64,000 bases of DNA, from the NCBI GenBank assembly GCA_020061705.1, contig JAGUXT010000014.1, positions 50,769-114,768 on the forward strand, read 5' to 3'. The notes under the pieces are model-generated. The model was not told the origin of the DNA, did not search any database, and worked only from the letters and a program-made list of their open reading frames with translations. Below, piece after piece: positions 27,214 through 36,173 of this stretch. Origin of the DNA: Halothiobacillus sp. GTDB lineage: Bacteria; Pseudomonadota; Gammaproteobacteria; Halothiobacillales; Halothiobacillaceae. Both the position numbers and the translations under genes were made by a program. Numbering within the stretch: position 1 is the stretch's first letter; the number at the start of each line of letters is the position of its first letter.

Positions 27214-28527
27214 ATGATGGAACCTGTGAAGGTTGGCTTGTTGGGCTTGGGGACAGTGGGCGGCGGTACGGTGAACGTGTTGCGTCGCAATCAGGATGAA
27301 ATTTCGCGCCGCGCCGGGCGTGGCATTGAAGTGGTTGCCGCATCGGTGCGTCAGCTTGATGCGCCGCGCATTTGCGACATGAGCGGCATTCGCATGACGA
27401 CGGATCCGTTTGCGGTGGTCAATGACCCTGAAGTGCAGGTGGTGTGCTTGTTGATGGGCGGCGAAGAGCCCGCGCTTGAGTTGGTCATGCGCGCCATCGA
27501 ACTGGGTAAGCCGGTGGTGACGGCCAACAAGATGCTGATCGCACTGCATGGCAATGAGATTTTCCGCAAAGCGCAGGAAAAAGGTGTGATGGTGGCGTTT
27601 GAGGCGGCAGTCGCCGGTGGCATTCCAATTATCAAGGCCATTCGTGAAGGCTTGGCGGGGAATCGTATCGAATGGCTGGCGGGCATTATTAATGGCACTG
27701 GTAATTTTATCCTTACCGAAATGCGCGACAAGGGCAGCGATTTTGCCGAAGTGTTGGCCGAGGCGCAGCGTTTGGGCTACGCCGAAGCCGATCCGGCGTT
27801 TGATGTCGAAGGTATTGATGCCGCGCACAAACTGACGATTCTGGCTTCCATTGCCTTCGGTATTCCACTGCAATTTGAAAAGGCGGCGATTGAAGGCATT
27901 ACCGGCATTACGCGTGAAGATGTGGGTTATGCCGAGGCGCTGGGCTATCGCATCAAGCATTTGGGTATTGCACGGCGCACCGACAAGGGTGTGGAACTGC
28001 GTGTGCATCCGACCCTGATTCCAGAGCGCCGCCTGATTGCCAATGTGGATGGCGTGAAAAATGCGGTGTTGGTAATGAGCGATGCGGTCGGCCCAACACT
28101 GTATTACGGTGCGGGCGCAGGGGCGGATGCGACGGCTTCGGCGGTGGTGGCTGATTTGGTTGATGTGGTGCGCACGATGACCGCCGACCCGGAGAACCGG
28201 GTGCCGCATCTGGCTTTCCAGGCGGATGCGCTGCGCGACTTGCCCATTTTGCCGCTATCCGAAGTTGAAACGGCGTATTACCTGCGCCTGACTGCTGAAG
28301 ATCGCCCCGGTGCACTGGCGGACATTACGCGCATTTTGGCGGATGAAGAGATTAGTATCGAAGCCATTCTGCAAAAAGAAGCACCGGAAGATGAAACCGA
28401 TATTCCAGTGATAATACTGACCCATCGCGTGCAAGAAGGGCGTATGGATACGGCGATTGGCCGCATTGAGGCCTTGGATGCGATTAAGTGCCCAGTCGCG
28501 CGTATTCGTGTTGAGTCATTGAACTAG
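27214..28527 (+). CDS. hom: Homoserine dehydrogenase
   Basis: A 437-residue monofunctional enzyme: N-terminal nucleotide fold VKVGLLGLGTVGGGTVNVL, catalytic segment IINGTGNFILTEM and AEADPAFDVEGIDAAHKLTILA, and a C-terminal ACT domain (AYYLRLTAEDRPGALADITRILADEEISIEAILQKE) for feedback control. It reduces aspartate semialdehyde to homoserine for threonine and methionine synthesis. Tandem ATG codons at 27214 and 27217 are equally possible starts. thrC follows after 59 nt. I looked for a Thr/Ile-rich leader peptide upstream and found none. Confidence 0.96.
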   Translation: MMEPVKVGLLGLGTVGGGTVNVLRRNQDEISRRAGRGIEVVAASVRQLDAPRICDMSGIRMTTDPFAVVNDPEVQVVCLLMGGEEPALELVMRAIELGKPVVTANKMLIALHGNEIFRKAQEKGVMVAFEAAVAGGIPIIKAIREGLAGNRIEWLAGIINGTGNFILTEMRDKGSDFAEVLAEAQRLGYAEADPAFDVEGIDAAHKLTILASIAFGIPLQFEKAAIEGITGITREDVGYAEALGYRIKHLGIARRTDKGVELRVHPTLIPERRLIANVDGVKNAVLVMSDAVGPTLYYGAGAGADATASAVVADLVDVVRTMTADPENRVPHLAFQADALRDLPILPLSEVETAYYLRLTAEDRPGALADITRILADEEISIEAILQKEAPEDETDIPVIILTHRVQEGRMDTAIGRIEALDAIKCPVARIRVESLN

Positions 28528-28586
28528 TTTTTGTTTTAGCCTGTATTAGCCACAGAAAACAATAGATTTACTTGTCGGAGTTTATT

Positions 28587-29741
28587 ATGCCATTTCGTAC
28601 CCGTTATACCGGTTTGATTGAACGTTACCGTGACCGCCTGCCGGTTTCAGCGAACACTCGCATTATTAGTTTGGGTGAGGGTAATACTCCGCTGATTCGT
28701 TTGCAGAATATCCCCAGGCTTTTGGGTAAGAATGTGGATATTTACGTCAAATATGAAGGCCTGAATCCTACCGGTTCATTCAAGGATCGTGGTATGACCA
28801 TGGCGGTGACCAAAGCCGTTGAATCAGGCTCCAAGGCGATTATTTGTGCCTCCACGGGGAATACTTCAGCAGCGGCAGCGGCGTATGCGGCGCGGGCCGG
28901 GATTACGGCGTTTGTGCTGATTCCCGATGGAAAAATCGCCATGGGCAAGCTGGCACAGGCGATGATGTATGGCGCGATTACCCTGCAAATTCGCGGTAAC
29001 TTCGATGACGGGATGCGCCTAGTAAAAGAGGTTGCCGATCATGCGCCAGTAACCATTGTGAATTCGGTCAATCCGTATCGTTTGCAGGGTCAGAAAACCG
29101 CCGCGTTTGAAATTGTCGAAGAACTGGGGCGTGCGCCGGATTATCACTGCTTGCCGGTGGGTAATGCGGGCAATATCACCGCGCATTGGATTGGTTATTG
29201 CGAATACTCCGCTGTTGCCGGTTCGCATGTCACCGATGCCTGTGCGTTCTGCAACGGTGATTGCAAATTTGCCAGTGGTGCGATTGTAAGTAGTCGCCCA
29301 AAGATGATCGGCTATCAAGCTGCGGGTTCTGCGCCGTTCTTGCGCGGGCATATGGTCGATCATCCTGAAACCATTGCCACGGCGATTCGCATTGGTCATC
29401 CGCAATCCTGGGATCGTGCCTGGAATGTCATGCAGGAGTCCAACGGCTGGTTCGCTGAAGTGACCGACGAGGAAATTCTTGCAGCACAACGCATGTTAAC
29501 TCGCCACGAAGGAGTTTTCTGTGAGCCGGCTTCAGCAGCATCTTTGGCGGGGCTGATTAAAGACATCAAGAACGGCAAGATTGAAGAGGGTGCAACCATT
29601 GTGCTGACCTTGACCGGTAACGGACTGAAAGACCCCGATACTGCGATTGCCCAGTGCCAAGGTGAGGATAAGGCGAGCATGGTGACCATTGAAGCCACGC
29701 TGGATCAGGTCAAAGGCGCCATTTTGGACAATATGGCCTGA
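28587..29741 (+). CDS. thrC: Threonine synthase
   Basis: A 384-residue PLP enzyme of the short (class II, non-E. coli) type. The PLP lysine lies in [15 protein letters not shown], the phosphate loop is [17 protein letters not shown], and the C-terminal [12 protein letters not shown] is typical. It converts O-phosphohomoserine to threonine. The start is placed at 28587, where CGGAG lies 6 nt upstream; the track start (TTG at 28572) includes that binding site and is unlikely. Homoserine kinase (thrB) is not in the window. Confidence 0.95.
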   Translation: MPFRTRYTGLIERYRDRLPVSANTRIISLGEGNTPLIRLQNIPRLLGKNVDIYVKYEGLNPTGSFKDRGMTMAVTKAVESGSKAIICASTGNTSAAAAAYAARAGITAFVLIPDGKIAMGKLAQAMMYGAITLQIRGNFDDGMRLVKEVADHAPVTIVNSVNPYRLQGQKTAAFEIVEELGRAPDYHCLPVGNAGNITAHWIGYCEYSAVAGSHVTDACAFCNGDCKFASGAIVSSRPKMIGYQAAGSAPFLRGHMVDHPETIATAIRIGHPQSWDRAWNVMQESNGWFAEVTDEEILAAQRMLTRHEGVFCEPASAASLAGLIKDIKNGKIEEGATIVLTLTGNGLKDPDTAIAQCQGEDKASMVTIEATLDQVKGAILDNMA

Positions 29742-29746
29742 CAGTC

Positions 29747-30520
29747 ATGGCACTTTCGGTTGTACGCGAAACCCTGTTGAGTTACTGCGAGCAATTATTG
29801 CGCGTGGATGCCTTTGCAGATTACGCACCGAATGGCTTGCAGGTTGAGGGGTGTGCTCGTATTGAGCGCATCGTCAGTGGTGTGTCAGCCAGCCAGGCCT
29901 TATTGGATGCAGCGGTGAAGCAGGGTGCCGATACGGTATTGGTGCATCACGGCTATTTCTGGAAGGGCGAAGATGCGCGCGTGTTGGGGATGAAGCGCCA
30001 GCGCTTGGCAACCCTGTTGCGCCATGATATCAATCTTGTGGCCTTTCACCTGCCGCTGGATGGTCATTCGATTTACGGTAATAACGCGCAGTGGGCGATG
30101 GCGCTGGGCCTGAAGGAGACGCAGGGCTTTTTGGGTGCGCCGAATGCTCGCATTGGTGTGCGCGGCGTTTTACCTGATGCGCAGACGGGCGCTGCACTCA
30201 AACATAGCCTGGAACGTATTCTGCACCGCGAAGTGCTGCATATTCCAGCCCATAGTGCGGCTCGCCCTTTACGTAGCCTTGGTTTGTGTAGCGGCGGAGC
30301 GCAGGGCTATATTGCCGAGGCTGCGGTCTTGGGTTTGGATGCTTACCTGAGCGGTGAGATTTCCGAGCAAACCGTACACATCGCGCGGGAAATGGGCATT
30401 GATTACTTTGCCTGCGGTCATCACACAACCGAGCGTTTTGGCGTGCGCGCCTTGGGTGAGCATCTGGCTGATACGTTTGGCATTGAGCATAGCTTTTTGG
30501 ATATGCCCAATCCAGCTTGA
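29747..30520 (+). CDS. Nif3-like dinuclear metal-centre protein (YbgI type)
   Basis: A 257-residue protein beginning 5 nt after thrC. Metal-ligand motifs of the NIF3/YbgI family are present: VHHGYFW, FHLPLDGH and the C-terminal ACGHHTTERFGV. Length equals the bacterial single-domain form. These proteins form toroidal hexamers with a dimetal site; the proposed GTP cyclohydrolase-like activity is not firmly established. The neighbour order thrC-nif3-petA is compact but a 197-bp gap precedes petA. Confidence 0.9.
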   Translation: MALSVVRETLLSYCEQLLRVDAFADYAPNGLQVEGCARIERIVSGVSASQALLDAAVKQGADTVLVHHGYFWKGEDARVLGMKRQRLATLLRHDINLVAFHLPLDGHSIYGNNAQWAMALGLKETQGFLGAPNARIGVRGVLPDAQTGAALKHSLERILHREVLHIPAHSAARPLRSLGLCSGGAQGYIAEAAVLGLDAYLSGEISEQTVHIAREMGIDYFACGHHTTERFGVRALGEHLADTFGIEHSFLDMPNPA

Positions 30521-30717
30521 ATAAATCGTGTCTTAAGCGTTTGTCACATACATAAAACATGGGTATTTCATCGGATGCTAATATGCCCATAAAAAATCCA
30601 AAGGCTAAAGTCGTGATTTCTGTCTTGTCAGTCACTTGATGTTCATAGATGCTTGCACCCGATTATAAAAACAGACATTGGTTAACTCGATGTCTGCATA
30701 ACCCTTAGGAGATGAGG

Positions 30718-31356
30718 ATGTCCGAGCAGACAGTAGCAAGCCCAGGCGCAGTGAGTGGCACAACGGAGCCAAGCGTTGACCTGCGTCGTCGTCGCTTTCT
30801 GACCGGCGCGGCCACCGTGGTCGGCGGCGCGGGCGTGGCAGCAGCCATGGTGCCTTTTTTAAGTTATTGGCAGCCGAGCGCCAAAACACGTGCGGCGGGT
30901 GCGCCAGTCGAGGTCGATATTGGCAAATTGGCTGAAGGGCAGATGATGACCGTGGAATGGCGCGGTATGCCGATTTACATTTTGCGTCGCACAGCAGGCA
31001 GCGTGGCAGAACTGGCCGCTCTGGATGGCGGCTTGCGTGATCCGGGCTCTGAAGTCGATCAACAACCCAAGTATGCACAAAATGCCTACCGTTCACGCAC
31101 ACCGGAAGTCTTCGTCGCCGTGGGGATTTGCACCCATTTGGGTTGTGCGCCGACCTTCCGCCCGGACGTCGCGCCTGCGGATTTGGGTGCCGACTGGAAA
31201 GGCGGATTTTTCTGCCCATGCCACGGCTCGCGCTTTGACTTGGCGGGGCGGGTTTTTAAAAACGTGCCTGCACCGACCAATCTTTTGGTGCCGCCGTACG
31301 CGTTTATGACTGAAACTCGCCTGATGATTGGTAGTGATGCGGAGGCTCAAGCCTAA
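30718..31356 (+). CDS. petA: Ubiquinol-cytochrome c reductase iron-sulfur (Rieske) subunit
   Basis: About 212 residues from the ATG at 30718, which has AGGAG 6 nt upstream; the ATG at 30712 directly abuts that site and is rejected. A twin-arginine export signal RRRRFLTGAATVVGGAG anchors the protein. The Rieske [2Fe-2S] ligands are in CTHLGC and CPCHGS, the two disulfide-forming cysteines lying in the same boxes. It carries electrons from ubiquinol to cytochrome c1 in the bc1 complex. It is coupled to petB by a TAATG junction. Confidence 0.97.
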   Translation: MSEQTVASPGAVSGTTEPSVDLRRRRFLTGAATVVGGAGVAAAMVPFLSYWQPSAKTRAAGAPVEVDIGKLAEGQMMTVEWRGMPIYILRRTAGSVAELAALDGGLRDPGSEVDQQPKYAQNAYRSRTPEVFVAVGICTHLGCAPTFRPDVAPADLGADWKGGFFCPCHGSRFDLAGRVFKNVPAPTNLLVPPYAFMTETRLMIGSDAEAQA

Positions 31357-32567
31357 TGAATAAGCTATTCCAATGGTTTGATGCGCGCCTGCCGATCTCC
31401 AGTTTCTGGAACGCGCATTTGTCCGGTTACTACGTGCCGAAAAACTTCAATATTTGGTATTTCTTCGGCTCGTTGGCCTTGACCGTGTTTGTGATTCAGA
31501 TTGTGTCCGGCATCTGGCTGACCATGAATTACAAGCCCTCGGCGGCGGAAGCCTTTGCCTCGGTTGAGTACATCATGCGCGATGTCGAGTGGGGGTGGCT
31601 GATTCGCTACATGCACTCCACTGGGGCTTCGGCCTTCTTTATTGTCATCTACCTGCACATGCTGCGTGGATTAATGTATGGCTCGTATAAAAATCCGCGC
31701 GAGCTCATCTGGATCTTCGGCATGTTGATTTATGTCGTGCTGATGGCTGAAGCTTTCATGGGCTACTTGCTGCCTTGGGGGCAAATGTCGTACTGGGGTG
31801 CGCAGGTCATCATCTCGCTGTTTGGCGCAATTCCTTTTATCGGGCCGGATTTGGCGCTGTGGATTCGCGGTGATTATGTGGTGGGTGATGCCACGCTCAA
31901 TCGCTTCTTTGCGCTGCATGTGATTGCGTTGCCGTTAGTTCTGCTGTTCCTGATTGGTGGTCACATCATGGCGCTGCATGAGGTTGGTTCAAACAATCCG
32001 GAAGGCATCGACATCAAAAAGCATAAGGACGCCGACGGTAAGCCGCTGGATGGAGTCGCATTCCACCCGTACTACACGGTCAAGGACTTGGTTGGTGTGG
32101 CGGTATTCCTGTTCTTCTTCGCTATCGTGGTGTTCTACATGCCTGAAATGGGCGGCTATTTCCTTGAAAAACCGAACTTTATTCCAGCCAACCCGCTGCA
32201 AACCCCGGAGCACATTGCACCGGTCTGGTACTTCACCCCGTTCTACGCCATTTTGCGTGCCGTGCCGGATAAATTCCTTGGCGTAATGGCGATGGGTGGA
32301 GCGATTTTTGCGTTGTTTTTGTTGCCTTGGCTGGATCGCAATCCGGTGCGTTCGATTCGTTACCGTTCACCGCTTTTCAAGGCTTTGTTGGCGATGTTTG
32401 TCATCAGCTTCATCGTGCTCGGCTGGCTGGGAATGCAGCCGGTCACCCCGCTGTTAACCTTTATGGCGCAGTTCTTCACCATTCTCTACTTTGGCTACTT
32501 TGTTGCCTTGTGGTGGATGAGTAAAAACGAAAAGACCCTGCCCGTGCCGGAGAGGATTACACGATGA
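31356..32567 (+). CDS. petB: Ubiquinol-cytochrome c reductase cytochrome b
   Basis: A 403-residue polytopic protein with the usual eight or so helices. Haem-ligand helices are visible in WLIRYMHSTGASAFFIVIYLHMLRG and FFALHVIALPLVLLFLIGGHIMALHEVGSNNP. Quinol-site blocks LLPWGQMSYWGAQVI and TPEHIAPVWYF (the PEWY-equivalent reads PVWY) are present. It is full length and not split as in b6f complexes. The start overlaps the petA stop by 1 nt, and its stop overlaps petC by 4 nt. Confidence 0.97.
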   Translation: MNKLFQWFDARLPISSFWNAHLSGYYVPKNFNIWYFFGSLALTVFVIQIVSGIWLTMNYKPSAAEAFASVEYIMRDVEWGWLIRYMHSTGASAFFIVIYLHMLRGLMYGSYKNPRELIWIFGMLIYVVLMAEAFMGYLLPWGQMSYWGAQVIISLFGAIPFIGPDLALWIRGDYVVGDATLNRFFALHVIALPLVLLFLIGGHIMALHEVGSNNPEGIDIKKHKDADGKPLDGVAFHPYYTVKDLVGVAVFLFFFAIVVFYMPEMGGYFLEKPNFIPANPLQTPEHIAPVWYFTPFYAILRAVPDKFLGVMAMGGAIFALFLLPWLDRNPVRSIRYRSPLFKALLAMFVISFIVLGWLGMQPVTPLLTFMAQFFTILYFGYFVALWWMSKNEKTLPVPERITR

Positions 32568-33301
32568 ATGCTGTGAAATATGCTTTGGGTGCATGTCTTG
32601 CACTGCTTTGCGTGATGGCTTCGCCAGCGCAGGCCAGTGGAGGGCATGTCGCCGGCCTGGTCAAAGCCGAAATTGACCTGGGCGATACCGCCTCCCTGCA
32701 ACGTGGTGCGCAGATTTTTGTCGATCGCTGCCTGAGCTGTCATTCGGCGAATCTGATGCGTTACAACCGCATTGGTCAGGATTTGGGCATGAGTGATGCT
32801 GAAGTCAAGGAGCGACTCATCCGGGGTGCGGATGTAAAAATTGGTTCGACCATGCAAAGCAACATGTCCGCCGCACTGGCGAACACAGCATTTGGTGTCG
32901 TACCGCCGGATTTGTCGCTCACCGCTCGTTCACGCGGTACAGATTGGCTCTATAGCTATCTGCGGGCTTTTTATGTCGATCCCGCACGCCCTCTGGGGGT
33001 GAATAACCTTGTCTTCAAGGATGTGGGTATGCCAAATGTATTTTGGCGCGAACAGGGCGAACAGGTTTTGACCAAGGATGCGCATGGTGAGGCTGTTTTG
33101 AGCTTGGCCAAGCCCGGTAGTATGAGCCCGGCCGAGTTTGACGGCATGATGGGTGATTTGGTGGGCTTTATGAGTTACATGGCCGAGCCGGCGGTTTTGC
33201 AGCGCAAGAGCCTGGGATTATGGGTGCTGGGCTTCCTTGCGGTGTTGTTTGTTCTGCTGCTTTTGCTCAAACAGGAGTACTGGCGAGATATCAAGAAGTA
33301 G
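32564..33301 (+). CDS. petC: Ubiquinol-cytochrome c reductase cytochrome c1
   Basis: A 245-residue protein with an export signal (LGACLALLCVMASPAQASGG), one c-type haem site CLSCHS (near residue 59), the c1-specific blocks ANTAFGVVPPDLSLTARSRGTDWLYSYLRAFY and GMPNVFW, and a C-terminal anchor helix (LGLWVLGFLAVLFVLLLLL). It passes electrons to soluble cytochrome c. Last gene of petABC; the array of hairpins directly after it presumably ends or protects the transcript. Confidence 0.97.
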   Translation: MNAVKYALGACLALLCVMASPAQASGGHVAGLVKAEIDLGDTASLQRGAQIFVDRCLSCHSANLMRYNRIGQDLGMSDAEVKERLIRGADVKIGSTMQSNMSAALANTAFGVVPPDLSLTARSRGTDWLYSYLRAFYVDPARPLGVNNLVFKDVGMPNVFWREQGEQVLTKDAHGEAVLSLAKPGSMSPAEFDGMMGDLVGFMSYMAEPAVLQRKSLGLWVLGFLAVLFVLLLLLKQEYWRDIKK

Positions 33302-33311
33302 CTGTTGGCTT

Positions 33312-33469
33312 TTAACAGGCTACTGAAATAAGTATTCAGTAGCCTGTTAAGGCGGGACATGGATGTCCCGCACGCAAATCAATCACGCAAGTGATTGATT
33401 TCGCATACCGAGTCCGGGCATGTACCGGACTCGGTATGGCTGAAAAACTCATGGATGAGGTTTTTCAGC
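33312..33469. repeat. Tandem array of five different hairpins after petC
   Basis: Five back-to-back inverted repeats follow the petC stop: (1) TTAACAGGCTACTGAA, 16-bp perfect stem, 7-nt loop (33312-33350); (2) GCGGGACAT-GG-ATGTCCCGC (33352-33371); (3) AAATCAATCAC with a GCAA tetraloop (33376-33401); (4) CATACCGAGTCCGG, 14-bp stem, 7-nt loop (33404-33438); (5) GCTGAAAAAC around a CATGGATG-like core (33439-33469). The stem sequences differ from each other, so this is not a simple repeat. Only weak T tracts are present. No gene lies in this 300-bp gap. Confidence 0.85.
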
Positions 33470-33494
33470 ATTCTGCTAAGGGCGGTTTATTGGT

Positions 33495-33523
33495 AAACGG
33501 GTGTGCTAGAATCACGCCCGTTT
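33495..33523 (+). promoter_or_regulatory. Possible extended -10 promoter of sspA within a hairpin
   Basis: TGCTAGAAT (33504-33512) fits an extended -10 box; no good -35 hexamer is present. It sits in the loop of a near-perfect stem AAACGGGTGTG / CACGCCCGTTT (one G-T pair), followed by TTTTGCTTTT. The same segment could instead be a terminator for the preceding transcript. It lies about 80 nt before sspA. Confidence 0.4.
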
Positions 33524-33603
33524 TTGCTTTTGTCGTTTTGCTTTTTCAGCGCTAACTTTGCTGCGTTGATTTTGCTGTTCAGTTATTTTTGGAGAGTGCC
33601 GCA

Positions 33604-34278
33604 ATGGCTGTTAGTACAAGTCGCCGTGGGGTGATGACCCTGTTTTCTCACCCGGATTGCCCGGAAAGTCATCGTACCCGCCTTGTGCTGGCGGATAAGG
33701 AATTGATTGCGGACATGGTTGAGGTTAACCCGGCCAATCCGCCGGAAGACTTCCTTGATCTTAGCCCTACGGGAACCCTGCCGACCCTGGTTGACCGCGA
33801 TTTGGTACTGACTCAAGCGCGCGTCATCATGGAATACCTTGATGAGCGTTTCCCTCATCCGCCGCTCATGCCTATTGATCCGGTCAGCCGAGCTCGTGTG
33901 CGCTCGGCGCTTTACCGTATCGAAAAAGATTGGTATCCGCTGTTGCCGGAACTGGCTGAAGGTGGCAAGGGCGCGGCTAAAGCGCGTAAGGCGCTGCGTG
34001 AAGGTCTGCTGTCCATCATGCCGATTTTCTCGGCCAGCCAATTTGTCATGAGTGATGAATTTAGCCTTGCGGACGCAACGTTGGCACCGATTCTATGGCG
34101 TTTGCCGATATACGGCATTGACCTGCCCGCGCAGCCGCAAACTCAGCCGCTGCTGGATTACATGGCACGAATTTTCAAGCGTGCAACCTTCCGTCAAAGT
34201 CTGTCTGACCTTGAGCTTGAAATGCGTCCGGAAATGCGTGCTGAAATGCGCCAGGATGTGCGGGAAGCGCGCAAGTGA
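33604..34278 (+). CDS. sspA: Stringent starvation protein A (GST-fold RNA polymerase-associated)
   Basis: A 224-residue protein from the ATG at 33604, with GGAGAG upstream. The N-terminal thioredoxin-like part (GVMTLFSHPDCPESHRTRLVLADKEL ... LSPTGTLPTLVDRDLVL) and the C-terminal helical GST part (RARVRSALYRIEKDWYPLL) match SspA. In E. coli it binds RNA polymerase during starvation and acid stress. Coupled to sspB through a GTGA overlap, and placed after petABC as in Pseudomonas and relatives. Confidence 0.94.
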   Translation: MAVSTSRRGVMTLFSHPDCPESHRTRLVLADKELIADMVEVNPANPPEDFLDLSPTGTLPTLVDRDLVLTQARVIMEYLDERFPHPPLMPIDPVSRARVRSALYRIEKDWYPLLPELAEGGKGAAKARKALREGLLSIMPIFSASQFVMSDEFSLADATLAPILWRLPIYGIDLPAQPQTQPLLDYMARIFKRATFRQSLSDLELEMRPEMRAEMRQDVREARK

Positions 34279-34775
34279 CTTCAAGCCGTCCTTATTTGCT
34301 GCGCGCCTTGTACGAATGGATTGTGGACAATGAACACATTCCCTACATCGTGGTGGATGCGACCATGCCCGGCGTGGTCGCCCCGCCTGAGCACGTCAAG
34401 GATGGCCAGATTACCCTGAACATTGCGCCCCATGCGGTGCAGAGTTTGAGTTTGGGTAACGCGGATGTGCGTTTTTCGGCACGCTTTAGCGGCCGCCCCT
34501 GGATGATTACAATTCCCGTCATGGCCATTCTGGCGATTTATGATCGTGATACGGGGCAGGGTATGGGTTTCCCACCCGGAACCATGCCGGGAGAAACCGG
34601 CGACGATGCGGATAACGACACCGCGACACGCGCATCACGCCCGCCTGCCCTGCGTGCTGTACCTTCGGAAGGTGAGCGTAAAACGCAAAGCGTCGAATCG
34701 AATGACGAGGATGAGTCAACGCCACCTGATGATGAACCTCCGGTGCGTGGTGTTCATTTGCGGCGCATCAAATAG
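34275..34775 (+). CDS. sspB: ClpXP protease specificity-enhancing factor SspB
   Basis: A 166-residue protein with a GTG start overlapping the sspA stop. The folded domain RPYLLRALYEWIVDNEHIPYIVVDA...GQITLNIAPHAVQSLSLGNADVRFSARFSGRPW is typical of SspB. It is followed by a long acidic, disordered tail and a short C-terminal module ending RGVHLRRIK, the ClpX-binding tail. It delivers ssrA-tagged peptides to ClpXP; smpB, the tagging partner, lies 3 kb away. Confidence 0.94.
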   Translation: MTSSRPYLLRALYEWIVDNEHIPYIVVDATMPGVVAPPEHVKDGQITLNIAPHAVQSLSLGNADVRFSARFSGRPWMITIPVMAILAIYDRDTGQGMGFPPGTMPGETGDDADNDTATRASRPPALRAVPSEGERKTQSVESNDEDESTPPDDEPPVRGVHLRRIK

Positions 34776-34780
34776 CTTCC

Positions 34781-34890
34781 ATAGGACTTACGCAAAAGTG
34801 TTCCAGCAAGGCAAAGTGCCGAAGACAGTACACTTGGTACGGCGAGGCGCTTGAACGCCGCTGGGGCGGTTTTGAGTAAGTCTCGTTCTA
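34781..34890. repeat. MITE-like element, copy 2 (110 bp)
   Basis: It starts ATAGGACTTACGCAAAAGTG and ends GAGTAAGTCTCGTTCTAT, a decayed inverted repeat. It aligns with the reverse complement of the element at 10846-10935 along its length, apart from about 22 extra bases in the middle (around 34835-34857). It begins 5 bp after the sspB stop and fills the gap before the methyltransferase gene. Confidence 0.7.
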
Positions 34891-34911
34891 TACGGCTTAG
34901 GGTTCGTTCAA

Positions 34912-35724
34912 ATGAGCAACACATTCAGTGCGACCGAGCGTTTAGCAGCGACGGCGCAATGGTGGCAGAGCATTGTAGGAGTGCAGCTGAGGAACGATGA
35001 ATCGGCTGCACTCGAACCTTGGCTCGCGCGTTGTTTTGGCTATCACGCCCTGCACTTGAGTCTCCAACCCTTGGCGCAACCTGCGACCGAGGGTGTGAGT
35101 TCCAGTCCATCTGCGCCGCTGGCTGGATTGCGCATTCCTCATGCCTTTCAGCTTGGCCCCTTGGGTGGTGAAGTACGCGCGCGCTTTGAATCACTGCCCT
35201 TGCAGGCCGAATCGGTGGATTTGGTGGTGGTGCAGCATGTTTTGGAGTTTGCCTCCGATCCGCATGCTGTTTTGCGTGAGCTGGATCGGGTGTTGGTGCC
35301 TGAAGGCCGTGTGGTGTTGATAAGTTTTAACCCCATGAGCTACTGGGGGCTGCGTCACTTATTCAACCTGAATCATCAAGCACCGTGGTTTGGGCTTGGC
35401 CTTGGGCGCAAGCGTTTGCGCGATTGGATGGCGTTGTTGGGCTACGACGTTGAGGATGAGCTGTGGGTCGGACATGGTTGTTTATCGCACGCACCGCCAT
35501 TCATCGCCGGATTTTTGCAGCGATGGTTAGCGCGTCTTTTACCGCGTAGCGGTGTGGGTTATGCGCTGCTGGCGCGCAAGCGAGTGAGTATGCCTGCCCC
35601 GATCCGCCATCGCTGGCACCTGATGCCCAATCTAGGAGTAACAACGGCGGGGCATGCGGTCGGATCTTCCGTGCATCAAGTTAAACGCAGTCGACGCGAT
35701 GCTGTGGATGGATGCTCTCAATGA
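34912..35724 (+). CDS. Class I SAM-dependent methyltransferase (YafS-like position)
   Basis: A 270-residue protein with part of a Methyltransf_11 fold: FESLPLQAESVDLVVVQHVLEFASDPHAVLRELDRVLVPEGRVVLISFNPMSYWGLRH. The usual glycine-rich motif I (DxGxGxG) is not evident in the N-terminal part (ALHLSLQPLAQ), so cofactor binding may be altered or lost. It sits next to rnhA and dnaQ, as E. coli yafS does. Substrate unknown. Its stop overlaps the following gene by 4 nt. Confidence 0.8.
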   Translation: MSNTFSATERLAATAQWWQSIVGVQLRNDESAALEPWLARCFGYHALHLSLQPLAQPATEGVSSSPSAPLAGLRIPHAFQLGPLGGEVRARFESLPLQAESVDLVVVQHVLEFASDPHAVLRELDRVLVPEGRVVLISFNPMSYWGLRHLFNLNHQAPWFGLGLGRKRLRDWMALLGYDVEDELWVGHGCLSHAPPFIAGFLQRWLARLLPRSGVGYALLARKRVSMPAPIRHRWHLMPNLGVTTAGHAVGSSVHQVKRSRRDAVDGCSQ

Positions 35725-36173
35725 CTGATGATCGTGCGTCATCATGCACCGCGTCGCACAGTTCATCAGCCTGCCCTGCTGACTCGCCGTGGGTACGTTG
35801 GTTATGTTTGGGTGTCGGTGTGAGCTGTGTAGTGGTTGGCGGTGTTGGCGTATTCGTGCCGATCTTGCCAACGACACCGTTTCTGTTAATGGCGGTTGCC
35901 TGCTTTGCCCGTTCATCGCAGCGTTTGCATTGCGCTATCCTGCAACACCCATGGGCGGGGCCATTGATCCACGATTGGGAGTTGCGTCGCAGCCTGCCGC
36001 GCAAGGTTAAACAGGGCGCAATCCTGATGATGACGTGCAGTTTTATACTTTCGATCAGCCTGATTCAGCCCATGGTTGCCAAATGGGGATTGTTTGCGCT
36101 TTGGGCTGTATTGCTGCTTTTTATTCTACGGATTCCGAGCTATCAACCAGAGAGCATTAAAATTCATGAGTGA
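35721..36173 (+). CDS. DUF454 family inner-membrane protein (YbaN-like)
   Basis: About 150 residues from the ATG at 35721 (ATGA overlap). The DUF454 core is [64 protein letters not shown], with helices at about 28-50, 95-112 and 115-135. Function is unknown; E. coli ybaN is the reference. Its insertion between the methyltransferase and rnhA with overlaps on both sides is a local arrangement. An N-terminal Ser/Cys-rich stretch of about 20 residues precedes the first helix. Confidence 0.85.
   Translation: MTDDRASSCTASHSSSACPADSPWVRWLCLGVGVSCVVVGGVGVFVPILPTTPFLLMAVACFARSSQRLHCAILQHPWAGPLIHDWELRRSLPRKVKQGAILMMTCSFILSISLIQPMVAKWGLFALWAVLLLFILRIPSYQPESIKIHE

Noticed and set aside
33302-33603. CRISPR array or integron attC sites
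   Set aside because: The five hairpins have different stem sequences and no constant spacing or repeat unit; no cas or integrase gene is present in the window.
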